Positions 27,830-42,278 are shown, counted from the first letter of the stretch. The stretch: DNA of 64,000 nucleotides from Planctomycetaceae bacterium (GCA_017795105.1 CP051247.1:2666001-2730000), one strand, 5' to 3'. Numbers and translations: made by a program. The notes: generated by a model not told the origin, from the sequence alone.

Positions 27830-29812
27830 TTATTCGACAATCACCTCGCATTCCGGCAGGCTGTCCAGAAACAGCTTGCCGTAATGCTTGGTCTGAATTC
27901 GCGGATCGAGAATCACCACCTGTCCGGTGTCATCCTTCGAACGAATCAGTCGCCCGAAGCCCTGCTTCAATTTGATGACCGCTTCCGGCACCTGGTACTC
28001 CATGAATGGATTCCCGCCGCGACGCTTGATCCGCTCGACCCGCGCTTCCAGCAGCGGATGATCCGGCACACTGAACGGCAGCCGCGTGATGATCACGTTC
28101 TGCAGCGCATCCCCCGGCACGTCAACGCCCTGCCAGAAACTGTCCGAGCCGAACAGCACCCCGGCTCTATCCTTCTTGAAGCGGTCCAGCAGCAGCGACC
28201 GCGACATGTCTTTGCCCTGGCAGTACAGCGTCAGTCCATGCTCGCCGCACCACGGCGCAATCTGCCGCGCACACTCGTTGAGCATCCAGTAACTCGTGAA
28301 CAGCACGAACGCCCGCCCCCGTGTCTGCAGCAGATATTTCTTGAGCCGCTCCACGACCGCCGCTTCGTACGCCTTCGCTTCCTGACTCGGATCCGGCATC
28401 CGCCGACAGAGAATCAGCTTCACCTGCTTCTTGTAGTCGAACGGACTGCCGACCTGCAGTTCGTCGCCGCCACTCAGACCAATGCGATTCTTCACGAACT
28501 GAAACGACTGATCGCCCACGGCCATCGTCGCAGAAGTCAGAATCGCCGAGGGAATCTTGTTGAACAGCTCCTCGCGAAGCACCTCGCCAATCTCAACCGG
28601 TGCAGAGATCAGCTTGATCCGCGTCTGCTTACCGCGATTGATCTCACCCCAGTAGACCGAATCGCCGGACTGCTGTTCCAGCCAGTTCCGAATCGAATTC
28701 GACATCGCAAACAGCCGGTCAGCCGCCGCGTTAAGCTCGATCCGCTCCTCTTCTTTCTCCAGCTCTTCAGCGAACTCACAGATCATGCTGCCGAGCCGCT
28801 TCAACTCCGGCGACAGCGCATCGCTCATTTCGACCGGCTTGCGAACCCGTCCGTTCTTCCCGGCGTGCTGCGAGAGCCATTGCTCCATCTGTGCAAAGAA
28901 TTCGTCGGCCAGCAGATACAGCCGCCCCACCTGCTTCTGCCCCGCCCGAAAATCATGCGCAACCAGCAGCCCCTTGTTGGCCCGGTCGTTGTAGAGCTTC
29001 GTCAGCAGATAGTTGAGCTGCGTATTGGCAATCGCATCGCCGAGATGGTCCGAAGCCACCGCTTCCAGCGTATGCGCTTCATCAAAAATGACCGCCTCAT
29101 AATCCGGGAGAATCGAGGCCCCTTCCCGCCGCAACGCCAGATCGGAGAAGAACAGCGCGTGGTTGACCACCAGCAGGTCGGCATTCCAGACGCGACGACG
29201 GGCCTTGTAATAATGGCAGGCATCGTACGTCGGACACTTTCGCCCGAGGCAGTTGCCATGCTCGCTGCGGGCCTCTTCCCACACCTGAGGCAACGGCCGG
29301 AATCCGAGATCGGCCAGACTGCCGTCGTTCGTTTTCTTCGACCAGCCGCTCAACGTCTGCAGCTGCTGCATCTCCTCATCACGGGGAAATAGCGAAATCG
29401 ACTTCTGCATCGCCCCCTGCAGCCGGCGGAGCGAAATGTAATTCGAGCGTCCCTTCACCAGCACGGCTGAAAACTCGACCGGCAAGACCGCATTCAGAAA
29501 GGGAATATCTTTCTGAATCAGCTGTTCCTGCAGGCTGATCGTGTGCGTCGACACCACGACCCGCTTCTTCTCGGCTCCCTGCGTCGTCGTCTGGTTCAGG
29601 ACCGACAGAATCGCCGGCACCAGATACGCGAAGCTCTTCCCGGTCCCGGTCCCCGCCTCGGCAATCAGATGCGTTTTGCTCGCGATCGCCTTCTCAACCG
29701 CCTCCGCCATCTCCAGCTGCTGCGGTCGGGCTTCGTAACTCTTCAGACGTGCAGCGATCCGCCCTTTCGGGCCCAGAATCTGCTCCGCCGTCAATTGATC
29801 ATGTTCTGCCAT
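27830..29812 (-). CDS. DinG-like (XPD-family) ATP-dependent DNA helicase
   Basis: 660-aa superfamily 2 5'-3' helicase, probably acting on damaged or structured DNA. Walker A EAGTGTGKS at 52-60, STHTISLQEQL (motif Ia), DEAH at 244-247, TSATMAVGD, and C-terminal motifs SDSFWQGVDVPGD and QGFGRLIRSKDD. In the insert that carries the 4Fe-4S cluster of XPD and DinG, three cysteines remain (C188, C193, C199 in NCLGRKCPTYDAC). The first ligand position, normally Cys after GRSNY, is Ile 126 (KGRSNYISLRR). The cluster may therefore be altered or absent. It is transcribed alone toward the JmjC gene. Confidence 0.92.
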   Translation of the reverse strand: MAEHDQLTAEQILGPKGRIAARLKSYEARPQQLEMAEAVEKAIASKTHLIAEAGTGTGKSFAYLVPAILSVLNQTTTQGAEKKRVVVSTHTISLQEQLIQKDIPFLNAVLPVEFSAVLVKGRSNYISLRRLQGAMQKSISLFPRDEEMQQLQTLSGWSKKTNDGSLADLGFRPLPQVWEEARSEHGNCLGRKCPTYDACHYYKARRRVWNADLLVVNHALFFSDLALRREGASILPDYEAVIFDEAHTLEAVASDHLGDAIANTQLNYLLTKLYNDRANKGLLVAHDFRAGQKQVGRLYLLADEFFAQMEQWLSQHAGKNGRVRKPVEMSDALSPELKRLGSMICEFAEELEKEEERIELNAAADRLFAMSNSIRNWLEQQSGDSVYWGEINRGKQTRIKLISAPVEIGEVLREELFNKIPSAILTSATMAVGDQSFQFVKNRIGLSGGDELQVGSPFDYKKQVKLILCRRMPDPSQEAKAYEAAVVERLKKYLLQTRGRAFVLFTSYWMLNECARQIAPWCGEHGLTLYCQGKDMSRSLLLDRFKKDRAGVLFGSDSFWQGVDVPGDALQNVIITRLPFSVPDHPLLEARVERIKRRGGNPFMEYQVPEAVIKLKQGFGRLIRSKDDTGQVVILDPRIQTKHYGKLFLDSLPECEVIVE

Positions 29813-29921
29813 TCCATCCTCTCACGGCGGAATCATAGCAACTGCCCCGAACCAATGCGCGAGTTCCACCGTCCACCGTTGTGGGAGCGGAATACGTGGG
29901 TGGCCCGTCGACCAAGTCCCG

Positions 29922-29950
29922 AGGTGCCACTGGCGTCTCGCCAGTGCTAG
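29922..29950 (+). repeat. Class II hairpin repeat
   Basis: GGTGCCACTGGC, a 5-nt loop GTCTC, then GCCAGTGC. Part of a 680-bp gene-free stretch (29813-30490) between the helicase and trpB that holds only repeats. Confidence 0.8.
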
Positions 29951-30030
29951 CTCCTGAAACTTCCGGAAATAAAGGGGTAGGGGAGGCAAAGCCGTCTGCC
30001 AGCGATCAAAGTCCAAAGATTATCACACAG

Positions 30031-30187
30031 GGGTGGCCCGTCCGCCTCAACGGGCGGGTCGCGTCAGCGACAAGAGGCGGCACCATCCGCACCCTATTTT
30101 GGTGAAATCATCCGGTCTAGCAGAAATCACATCCATGGCGCGACCTCTTGTGACTTCGTCACCCGCCCGTGCCGGACGGGCCACCCA
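30031..30187. repeat. Inverted pair of class I repeats (157 bp)
   Basis: Left copy (+, 30031-30079): GGGTGGCCCGT / ACGGGC stem and second stem GTCGC-GTCA-GCGAC, then AAGAGGC. Right copy (-, 30143-30187): GCCCGT/ACGGGC stem, second stem GTGAC-GAA-GTCAC, then AAGAGG. The second stems differ by compensatory base changes. Confidence 0.8.
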
Positions 30188-30207
30188 ATACTGGTCCCGA
30201 CCCCCGG

Positions 30208-30234
30208 GGTGCCACTGGCGTCCCGCCAGTGCCT
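30208..30234 (+). repeat. Class II hairpin repeat
   Basis: GGGTGCCACTGGC, loop GTCCC, GCCAGTGCC. Same stem as the copy at 29922, so the class I inverted pair at 30031-30187 is flanked on both sides by class II hairpins. Confidence 0.8.
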
Positions 30235-30490
30235 CCTCCAAAAACCTCGACAATCAAAGATTCAATTGTCGCCCCGGGCCCGAATGGCCGCATCAGACTT
30301 CTGCGACAACCCGTCGAACAGGAAATCTCCCCTCCCACTGCGGCAATCTGACCCGCTGGTCCAACTTGCTCCCTGTTCCGACCGGGCAATTTGAGTATTA
30401 TGAAGTCATGCCCGCGGGCCGTTCGGTACGCGGGACGCCTGAAGTACGTCCACTCAGACTCATTGAGTCTTCTCCGGGAAATATCGAACG

Positions 30491-31720
<1,230 letters not shown>

Positions 31721-31722
31721 AC

Positions 31723-31747
31723 TGTAGCGGCGGCATCTTGCCGCCGA
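31723..31747 (+). repeat. Single class III hairpin (GTAGCGGCGGCA...)
   Basis: TGTAGCGGCGGCATC then TTGCCGCCGA: an 8-bp stem CGGCGGCA/TGCCGCCG with a 3-nt loop, 2 bp after the trpB stop codon. It is a single copy; elsewhere these hairpins come as inverted pairs. Confidence 0.8.
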
Positions 31748-31773
31748 AGGAGCGCGAACCCAGAAGACCGGCC

Positions 31774-31824
31774 GGATGGTACAGAGATTTATCTCTGTAT
31801 TGCGCAGCAACAAGAGGCCTGTCT
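31774..31824 (+). repeat. Class I two-hairpin repeat with compensatory changes
   Basis: GGATGG, stem TACAGAGA/TCTCTGTA (other copies CCCAGAGA/TCTCTGGG), second stem TTGC-GCA-GCAA (others GTGGC/GCCAC), then CAAGAGGCC. Both stems carry paired substitutions that keep the helix. Confidence 0.85.
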
Positions 31825-31865
31825 TCAGCGACCTAACGTTCCCATGCGGCCTGAATGCCCCCAAG

Positions 31866-31912
31866 GGGTGGCCCTGATAGCTGTGCTATCAGGGCGGCGC
31901 AGCCGCAGGAGA
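31866..31912 (+). repeat. Class I two-hairpin repeat
   Basis: GGGTGGC, stem CCCTGATAGC-TGT-GCTATCAGGG, second stem GCGGC-GCA-GCCGC, then AGGAGAG. Closest intergenic relative of the copy inside the PSCyt-WD40 gene. Gap 31721-32000 holds repeats only. Confidence 0.85.
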
Positions 31913-32000
31913 GTGCACCTGCCGCGAGCCTGGACTGAAAGACTGCCACTGGGCTTTGACGCGACTGCAGACTCGCAGCACAACGCTGCCGGCGACAACC

Positions 32001-33389
32001 CTACGTGAGGATCGACTTCAACACCCGGCCATCGGAAATCGGGAACGGGCGGTCGAGCTGGTCGTGAATCGTCGTTTCGGGAGCAAGTCCCAGCAGGTGA
32101 TACACCGTGGCTGAGAGATCCGCCGGGGAGACCGGGTTCTCTTCCGGAGCCGAGCCGAACTTGTCGGATGCCCCGTAGACGCCCCCGCCGCGAACACCGC
32201 CTCCGGCCATCCACACTGTATTGCATTTTCCCCAGTGATCGCGCCCGGCCCGGGCATTGATCTTCGGCGTGCGTCCAAACTCGCTGTTCCAGAAGACGAG
32301 CGTGTCATCCAGCAGTCCGCGCAGTTGCAGATCCTCCATCAGAGCCGCGATCGGCTGGTCGACCTGCGGAATCAGACGGTTCTTCAAGCCTTTGAAATTC
32401 TCGGAATGCGTATCCCAAGTCGTATCGACGCCCGGTTGGTCGCGATGCCAGTAAACCGTCACCAGCTTGACCCCCGACTCCAGCAGCCGGCGGGCCAGCA
32501 ACAGACTCTGCCCGAACGTTCCTGAGCCATACCGGCTTCGCATCTCTTCAGACTCCGCCTGCAGGTCGAACGCTTTGTACGCAGTCGGCGAACTGATCAG
32601 CTCGATCGCCTGCCGTTGAAAGGCCGTCAACTCTGGTTGAGCAATCGCGTGATCGAGATCCCGCCGCATCTGGTCGAAGTCTTCCAGAAGCGACAAGCGG
32701 GTCGACTGCCGTTGACGGGCAATGCCATCGGGCAGCGTCAGATTCGGCACCTCGAAGTCGGGCTCATCGGGATGCTGGTCGATGCGGAAGGGATCGTACT
32801 TCTTGCCGAGAATTCCGCCTCCCTGCCCCGGCGTCACCGCTCCCGCTGTGGTGGCGATTAACTCGGGAAGCGCGACAAAGGTCGGCAGCGTCGGATTTGG
32901 CGCGAACTTGCTCAGCACGGAGCCGATGTGCGGAAAGTCACTCTGCGAGGCTCCGAAGTTTTCCGCGGATCGGGAATGCTTGAAGCCGGTCAGCATCCAG
33001 TGGGCACTGGTCGAATGATTGTTGTCTGAATGCGTGACCGAGCGAACAAGGTGCAACTTGTCGGCATGCCGCGAAAGAGCCGAGAAGTGCTCGCAGATGT
33101 CGATCCCCGGCACATTCGTCGGAATCGGCTGAAACTCACCCCGATACTCCGACACCGCATGCGGCTTCAGATCGAACGTGTCCTGATGCGCGGGGCCGCC
33201 CCACATGTAAAGCATCAGACATCGCTTCGCCCGCCCAAACGTCGAGCCCTGACTTCCGGCTGCGGTTTGCGTCGCCCCGAGCAGCGACGGCAGAGTCAAC
33301 CCCAGTGGGGCCAACCCGCCGATTCTGAGCATGTGCCGCCGCGACAGCAGACCGCCAGCATCGGTCGAGAAAGTTGTTCCATTCCGCAT
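32001..33389 (-). CDS. TAT-exported DUF1501 protein
   Basis: 462-aa exported protein of the DUF1501 family, an alkaline-phosphatase-superfamily relative very common in planctomycetes and usually found beside DUF1549/1553 genes. The twin-arginine signal is LSRRHMLRIGGLAPLGLTLP (about residues 15-34). Family motifs: RCLMLYMWGGPAHQDTFDLK near 57, EHFSALSRHADKLHLVRS near 99, THSDNNHSTSAHWML near 118, TVYWHRDQP, FWNSEFGRTPKINARAGRDHW near 370 and CNTVWMAGGGVRGG near 392. The exact reaction is unknown. Here no DUF1549 gene is adjacent. The frame ends in RVLKSILT; a 279-bp repeat-filled gap separates it from the convergent trpB. Confidence 0.93.
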   Translation of the reverse strand: MRNGTTFSTDAGGLLSRRHMLRIGGLAPLGLTLPSLLGATQTAAGSQGSTFGRAKRCLMLYMWGGPAHQDTFDLKPHAVSEYRGEFQPIPTNVPGIDICEHFSALSRHADKLHLVRSVTHSDNNHSTSAHWMLTGFKHSRSAENFGASQSDFPHIGSVLSKFAPNPTLPTFVALPELIATTAGAVTPGQGGGILGKKYDPFRIDQHPDEPDFEVPNLTLPDGIARQRQSTRLSLLEDFDQMRRDLDHAIAQPELTAFQRQAIELISSPTAYKAFDLQAESEEMRSRYGSGTFGQSLLLARRLLESGVKLVTVYWHRDQPGVDTTWDTHSENFKGLKNRLIPQVDQPIAALMEDLQLRGLLDDTLVFWNSEFGRTPKINARAGRDHWGKCNTVWMAGGGVRGGGVYGASDKFGSAPEENPVSPADLSATVYHLLGLAPETTIHDQLDRPFPISDGRVLKSILT

Positions 33390-33543
33390 TACAGGCCCTC
33401 ATCGGTGGATGGATCACGCGAACGTGGCCTGCAGTCTAGCAAAGGGGCCGATCAGATCAAAGATTGCTGATCTCCGATCACCACCGGAGAGGCTGCCAGC
33501 CGCGCCTGCGCGATGCAATCCTGCAAACTCGTTCCATCGAATG

Positions 33544-33620
33544 CGATTGCGGGAGCAGACTCAAAGCACGCCCGACAGTCGACGTCCATGCGAACGCACG
33601 GGAAGCACGACCATGCGCTA
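33544..33620. repeat. Dispersed element ending at a stop codon, relative of 15680-15757
   Basis: About 75% identical over 80 bp to the right half of the element beside hisC (shared GCGATTGCGGGAGCAGACTC-like start and GACGTCCATGCGA). As there, its right end (TGCGCTA) supplies the TAG stop of the adjacent minus-strand gene. Confidence 0.65.
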
Positions 33621-34502
33621 GAACTCGATTTCCAGCGTCTGCTCTTCTTTCAGCGTGAGAGAGCGAATCTCAATGCGGTCACGAACGCGCGACGCTGCTC
33701 CGGGAACCTGCACGACGAGTTGAGCGTGCCGATCCTGAATTGGGAGAAAGACGTTCCCCCGACGCTCGGCTGGCCCTGGGATTCCCTGGCGATAGCCATC
33801 CGTTCCCACAACCAGCCCCGAAAGATCGCTGGCGCGATATCGCTTCACACGATCGGGCAACCGCACGAGAATCACGATGCTGTAGTCTTCACCGGGAGCA
33901 GGGTCATTTGGAACCGTCCAGGCAGTGAAGCTTCCCTTGGCGAACACTTTCGTGTTATCCGGAACCAGAAACGAAGCGCCGCCGTCCCCCTGCTTTCCAT
34001 TGCTGCCATCGTTAAACAGGGAATCGACCGAGTCTTCAACCCCCTGCATGACCGGGTTGGGGGCATCATCGAGCACCTCGAGGTTCATTGCCGTTTCCAG
34101 CGAGTCGAGCGACGACAGCGCGCCGTCCGGCATATCGAACTTCAACTCCGCCACAGAATCGAACACCACGCCATCCTGCGGCTCCGACATCGAAGAGTCG
34201 ATGTACGTCTCCTGCACGAAGTCGGAAACAATCACGACCGACATAATGAGCAGCAGCAACGCATGGAACAGCAGCGACAGTCCATAACCGGCGGCCACAG
34301 CCGAATGAATCCAGCGATACGCCCGACGGTAAAGATCGTGGAGCGAGAAGCCTTCTTCAGTCTGCTCCGCTTCCACGGCAACCGGCACGGGCGGCAAGGT
34401 CCTGGAGACGGGTTTTTGCTGGGAGCGGGCGCGACGGACTCTCCGGGGCGTGCCATCAGCGGACTGTGGCAGCGGCAGTGCAGTCGAATCTGTATTCGAC
34501 AT
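33618..34502 (-). CDS. Single-pass membrane protein of unknown function
   Basis: 294 aa. The N-terminal 85 residues are cytoplasmic and basic (RRVRRARSQQKPVSR). One hydrophobic segment (YGLSLLFHALLLLIMSVVIVS, near residue 90) follows, then an acidic exterior region. A C-terminal domain of about 120 residues (SFTAWTVPNDPAPGEDYSIV to RDRIEIRSLTLKEEQ) has beta-rich composition. It resembles planctomycete proteins without assigned role. Start ATG 34502 has GGGAG 5 bp upstream; the longer frame to 34688 lacks this. It is divergent from the atp operon across a 329-bp gap, with DUF1501 downstream on the same strand. Confidence 0.7.
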   Translation of the reverse strand: MSNTDSTALPLPQSADGTPRRVRRARSQQKPVSRTLPPVPVAVEAEQTEEGFSLHDLYRRAYRWIHSAVAAGYGLSLLFHALLLLIMSVVIVSDFVQETYIDSSMSEPQDGVVFDSVAELKFDMPDGALSSLDSLETAMNLEVLDDAPNPVMQGVEDSVDSLFNDGSNGKQGDGGASFLVPDNTKVFAKGSFTAWTVPNDPAPGEDYSIVILVRLPDRVKRYRASDLSGLVVGTDGYRQGIPGPAERRGNVFLPIQDRHAQLVVQVPGAASRVRDRIEIRSLTLKEEQTLEIEF

Positions 34503-34831
34503 GAATGCTCCCGGGACTGAAAAAAGGCGATCCGAGAAGAAGGGACTGAATGATACGAAGGTTCCCGCGGGATTCGCACTCACACCTGAATCTGGCCCGA
34601 TCAGGCGGAAGGAAGACGTCGCATCAGCGAACTTTAACATCTTATCCCTGAATCCGCAGCAGGAAAAGCCGCAGCCCGAGGAATTCATGCTTCCCCATCG
34701 ACGCTCAGAGACTCACTTCGTTATGGGGATCGACCATTCCGCACGCTCTGTAACGGCCGATCTGGCACATTTTCGCCGAATTGCGACAAGTTGACGCATT
34801 CTGAAGGGAGATTTCCGCGCCTTCGGCTGTC
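34503..34831. other. Divergent upstream region (atp operon / membrane protein)
   Basis: 329 bp without a gene. It must contain the atp operon promoter on the plus strand. A TTGACG at 34791 is the only -35-like match I see close to atpI, without a good -10 at proper spacing. No palindromic repeats are present. Confidence 0.35.
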
Positions 34832-35281
34832 ATGATGGCTCTCCCGATGTTGAAGCAGAAACCTGCAGACGACATCTCCGAACAAATCCTTTTCCCTCCG
34901 TACAGTGGAATGCGAGAAGCACTCACATTCTTGATCTGCATGGTCCCCGGCCTGCTCCTCGTGGGCTTGCTCTGGAAAGGGGTCTTTGGGGACGAAGCAC
35001 TGGGGCCATTTTATCTGGCCGCGGCGATTTGTGTCCTGTTCGGATTCCTGGCCTTAGTCGCCCAGGAACGAGCCTGTCGACAGGGCAATCCGTTCGCCGG
35101 AAGCCTGCAGTCGATCCTCCTGCGGACCCTCGGTCCGCTGGCCGGTGCGGTGCTGGTGGGGATGTACTTCCCCCAATTGCATGAGCATCGTATTTTTCAG
35201 GCTTTTGTCTGTGCCTATCTGTTGACGTTAATTGTGGAAACTATATTGTCTGTTCGTCTGGTTCGCCGCTGGGACCGCTAG
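34832..35281 (+). CDS. ATP synthase subunit I-like membrane protein
   Basis: 149-aa protein with four predicted membrane helices (ALTFLICMVPGLLLVGLLW, FYLAAAICVLFGFLALVAQ, TLGPLAGAVLVGMYF, AFVCAYLLTLIVETILSV). Its position directly before atpB and its four-helix layout match AtpI, the assembly factor that helps form the c ring in many operons. Sequence similarity to classical AtpI is weak, so the call rests on context. The start may be ATG 34832 or the adjacent ATG 34835; neither has a good ribosome site. Confidence 0.6.
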   Translation: MMALPMLKQKPADDISEQILFPPYSGMREALTFLICMVPGLLLVGLLWKGVFGDEALGPFYLAAAICVLFGFLALVAQERACRQGNPFAGSLQSILLRTLGPLAGAVLVGMYFPQLHEHRIFQAFVCAYLLTLIVETILSVRLVRRWDR

Positions 35282-35383
35282 CGGTCCGCGCAGCAGTCTG
35301 CGAGTTTCTGCAGAATCGATTTCATCCACGTGACGCTGTTTCGCCTCCCGGCTGAGGCAGTGTCTGTGTCGAGCGAGTATTCC

Positions 35384-36316
<933 letters not shown>

Positions 36317-36397
36317 TTCCTGTGTAATCTGCTCGCTCGTCGAGACGGAATTGCCTGTATTTGAGATGTTCTCTAGGTTAAACGAGGAGAGACGGCT

Positions 36398-36673
36398 GTG
36401 TTGAAAGCTGTTCGGACTGTAATGGCGGTTTGTGGTGTGATGATCATGGCGACTCCGGTCATGGCTCAGGAAGGCGCTACGTTCGCCATTCCTCAGCTCG
36501 GTGCTGGCCTGATCGTTCTGGGTGCAGCGATCGGAATCGGTCGCATCGGTGGCTCGGCCGTCGAAAGCATGGCTCGTCAGCCGGAACTGGCTGGTAAGAT
36601 TCAGACCGCGATGATCATTGCAGCTGCTCTGATCGAAGGTCTGGGCTTCGCGGCTCTGTTCGTCGGTAAATAA
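36398..36673 (+). CDS. atpE: F-type ATP synthase subunit c
   Basis: 91-aa subunit c, forming the rotor ring. GTG 36398 is the start, with a strong GAGGAGA site 7 bp upstream. It opens a signal-like segment (LKAVRTVMAVCGVMIMATPVMA) before the mature hairpin. Helix 1 is AGLIVLGAAIGIGRIGG with the glycine-rich packing motif, the polar loop is ESMARQPE, and helix 2 holds the ion-binding glutamate in AALIEGLGFAALF. The residues after Glu are Gly-Leu, not the Ser/Thr of sodium-binding rings, so proton coupling is inferred. Confidence 0.95.
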   Translation: MLKAVRTVMAVCGVMIMATPVMAQEGATFAIPQLGAGLIVLGAAIGIGRIGGSAVESMARQPELAGKIQTAMIIAAALIEGLGFAALFVGK

Positions 36674-36748
36674 TTTTACGGGGATGGTTCGAGAACCGTC
36701 GGACGGACTGATTCTGTGATGGTTAGCCTTCGAGGGTGAGGTGATTTC

Positions 36749-37465
36749 GTGAAGCTGATGTCTTACATGGCGACTCTGGTCGCGATGATTTGCCTGATGT
36801 CCGGGTCGGTTTCCGCATTCGATGTGGAACATCCTGCCCCTGGCACGCACGCTGGTGATCCCACCGATGGTCACGAAGGCGTCGCCGATCCTGATCATAC
36901 TCACGAAGCGGGTGACCACGCCCACGGGCATGGTGATCACGCTCATGTCGGCGACCCGGCTCACGAGCCACAAGTCTTCGAGCCGGCTGACTGGCGGACA
37001 GATCTTTCGATCTACACGTTCGTCGTCTTCCTGGTCCTGCTCGGCGTGCTGACCAAGTTCGCCTGGGGTCCGGTCATCGCGGCTCTCGATGCTCGTGAAG
37101 AGAATATTCGTAAGAATATCGAAGATGCAGAGGCTGCTCGCGTGAGTGCGGAAGCCATGCTCGCCGAACGAGCCAAGAAACTCGAATCCGTTCAGGACGA
37201 GGTTCGCGAGATCCTCGCGGAAGCACGGCGTGATGCCGAGCACACCAAGTCCGAAATCGTCGCGTCCGCTCAGAAAGAAGCCGATGCCACCAGGCATCGT
37301 GCTCTCGAAGAGATCAACCGGGCTCGCGATCAGGCTCTCAACGATCTGTTCCAGTCCATGACCGGCCAGGTTGCCACGGCAACCGAACATGTGATCGGTC
37401 GGGCTCTGACCGATGACGACCGTAACCGGCTGATCGACGAATCACTCGCTCAGCTCAACCGATAG
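36749..37465 (+). CDS. atpF: F-type ATP synthase subunit b with His-rich exported extension
   Basis: 238-aa stator subunit. Usual b subunits are about 160 aa; this one has an extra N-terminus with a signal-like segment (MATLVAMICLMSGSVSA) and an acidic, His-rich stretch (residues about 25-70, e.g. HTHEAGDHAHGHGDHAH). The usual membrane helix follows (LSIYTFVVFLVLLGVLTKFAW, about 86-106), then the long cytoplasmic dimer helix (AEAMLAERAKKLESVQDEVRE) and a delta-binding end. His/Asp clusters of this kind often bind Zn, Cu or Ni; here the ligand-bearing stretch would lie outside the membrane. It lies in the operon between atpE (75 bp) and atpH. Confidence 0.93.
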   Translation: MKLMSYMATLVAMICLMSGSVSAFDVEHPAPGTHAGDPTDGHEGVADPDHTHEAGDHAHGHGDHAHVGDPAHEPQVFEPADWRTDLSIYTFVVFLVLLGVLTKFAWGPVIAALDAREENIRKNIEDAEAARVSAEAMLAERAKKLESVQDEVREILAEARRDAEHTKSEIVASAQKEADATRHRALEEINRARDQALNDLFQSMTGQVATATEHVIGRALTDDDRNRLIDESLAQLNR

Positions 37466-37544
37466 TGCGTGTTTTCCGCGGACGCCGCCCTTTGTCCGGG
37501 CTCAGTGTGCCGCACTCTGATGAACTTCGAAGTGAAATAGCGGC

Positions 37545-38189
<645 letters not shown>

Positions 38190-39758
38190 GAACTTCGGTT
38201 CCCAGCTCGAAACGCGTGAAGTCGGCATTGTCACCGAGGTCGGCGACGGCATCGCCCGTTGCTACGGCCTGACCGGGGCCATGGCCGGTGAAATGGTCGA
38301 GTTCGAAGGCGGCATCAACGGGTTCGTCTTCAACCTCGAAGAGAACTCCGTCGGGGTCGTTGTGCTCGGCGATTACCTGAAGATCAACGAAGGCGATGAA
38401 GTCAAATCGCTCGGCACCCTGCTGTCCGTTCCCGTCGGGGACGCGATGGTCGGTCGTGTGGTCGACCCGCTGGGGAACCCGCTCGACGGCAAGGGCCCGA
38501 TCGTCTCTGGCGATTCCCGTCCTCTCGAAACCGCCGCACCAGGCGTGGTCGATCGTCAGCCCGTTAAGCAGCCACTCCAGACCGGGATCAAGGCCGTCGA
38601 TGCCATGACGCCTGTCGGACGTGGTCAGCGCGAACTGATCATCGGCGACCGGAAGACCGGTAAAACCGCCGTCGCTATCGACGCAATCCTGAACCAGAAG
38701 GGCAAGGACGTTATCTGCGTCTATGTCGGTTGTGGTCAGCGTGCCGCTTCGATCGCTGGTGTCGTCGACGTCCTCACCGAACACGGTGCCATGGACTACA
38801 CGATCGTCGTCTCGGCCGCCTCGTCCGATCCGGCTTCGATGCAGTACATCGCTCCTTACGCCGGGGCCGCCATGGCCGAGTACTTCATGTACAACGGCAA
38901 GCACACCCTGGTCGTTTACGATGACCTCTCCAAGCAGGCTGTCGCCTACCGCGAACTGTCGCTGCTGATGCGTCGCCCGCCGGGTCGCGAAGCCTACCCC
39001 GGGGACGTGTTCTACTGCCACAGCCGTCTGCTCGAACGTTCCGCCAAGCTGTCCGATGAACTCGGCGGCGGCTCGATGACCGCTCTGCCGATCATCGAAA
39101 CGCTCGAAGGGGAAGTTTCGGCGTACATTCCGACCAACGTGATTTCGATTACCGACGGTCAGATCTACCTCGAACCGGACCTGTTCTTCTCCGGCGTTCG
39201 TCCCGCCATTAACGTCGGGATCAGCGTGTCCCGCGTCGGTGGTAACGCTCAGATCAAAGCCATGAAGAAAGTGGCCGGTAGCCTGAAGCTCGACCTGGCC
39301 GCCTTCCGTGAACTCGAAGCGTTCGCCCAGCTCGGTACCGAACTCGACAAAGCCACCCAGGCTCAGCTCGATCGCGGTTACCGCATGGTCGAACTGCTGA
39401 AGCAGCCACAGTACCAGCCGATGGAAGTCGAAGATCAGGTCATGTCGATCTTCGCCGGTAGCAAAGGCTACTTCGACAAGGTTCCCGTCTCCCGGGTGCC
39501 GGAAGCCGAAAAGAACATGCTGCAGTTCATGTCGGAACAGAAGTCGGAAGTCCGGCAGCGAATCGTGGACACCCAGGCTCTCGATGACGAAACAGCGTCC
39601 ATGCTGACTTCGGCTCTGAAGGAGTGGTGGAACCAGGTTCACAAGCTGTTCGAGGACTCCGAGTCCGGCAGCCTCGTCACGGCGTAAGTACTGGCAGAAA
39701 CGTCGCCGCGTCCATCGGGACGCGGCCTGACCCGAGACAATTCGGATAGCTCTGATTC

Positions 39759-40637
<879 letters not shown>

Positions 40638-40705
40638 GAGCCCTGAGTTCTGCAACAGCATACATTCTACAGACAGTTTGATCAGAAACTTTCGAGGTTT
40701 TTCCC

Positions 40706-42154
<1,449 letters not shown>

Positions 42155-42196
42155 GACGCGAATGAAGCAACTGCCGTTGACCGGCAGCCGACGTTC

Positions 42197-42265
42197 AACA
42201 CACATCCGGAGAAGCACTGCTGAAGCACCTTGAGACGACGCCCGTTTCAATGGATGTGTGTTTTT
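42197..42265 (+). terminator. Large-loop hairpin with T-run after atpD
   Basis: AACACACATCC (42197-42207) pairs perfectly with GGATGTGTGTT (42252-42262), enclosing 44 nt, and runs into TTTTT. It could act as a weak or conditional terminator or as the 3' stabiliser of the atpI-D message. The long loop makes strong termination doubtful. Confidence 0.45.
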
Positions 42266-42278
42266 GAGACCGATAAGT

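Noticed and set aside
31825..32226. 133-aa minus-strand frame next to DUF1501
   Set aside because: It reads through a class I repeat and the DUF1501 3' end in another frame; the peptide resemblance to the PSCyt-WD40 N-terminus is due to the shared repeat.
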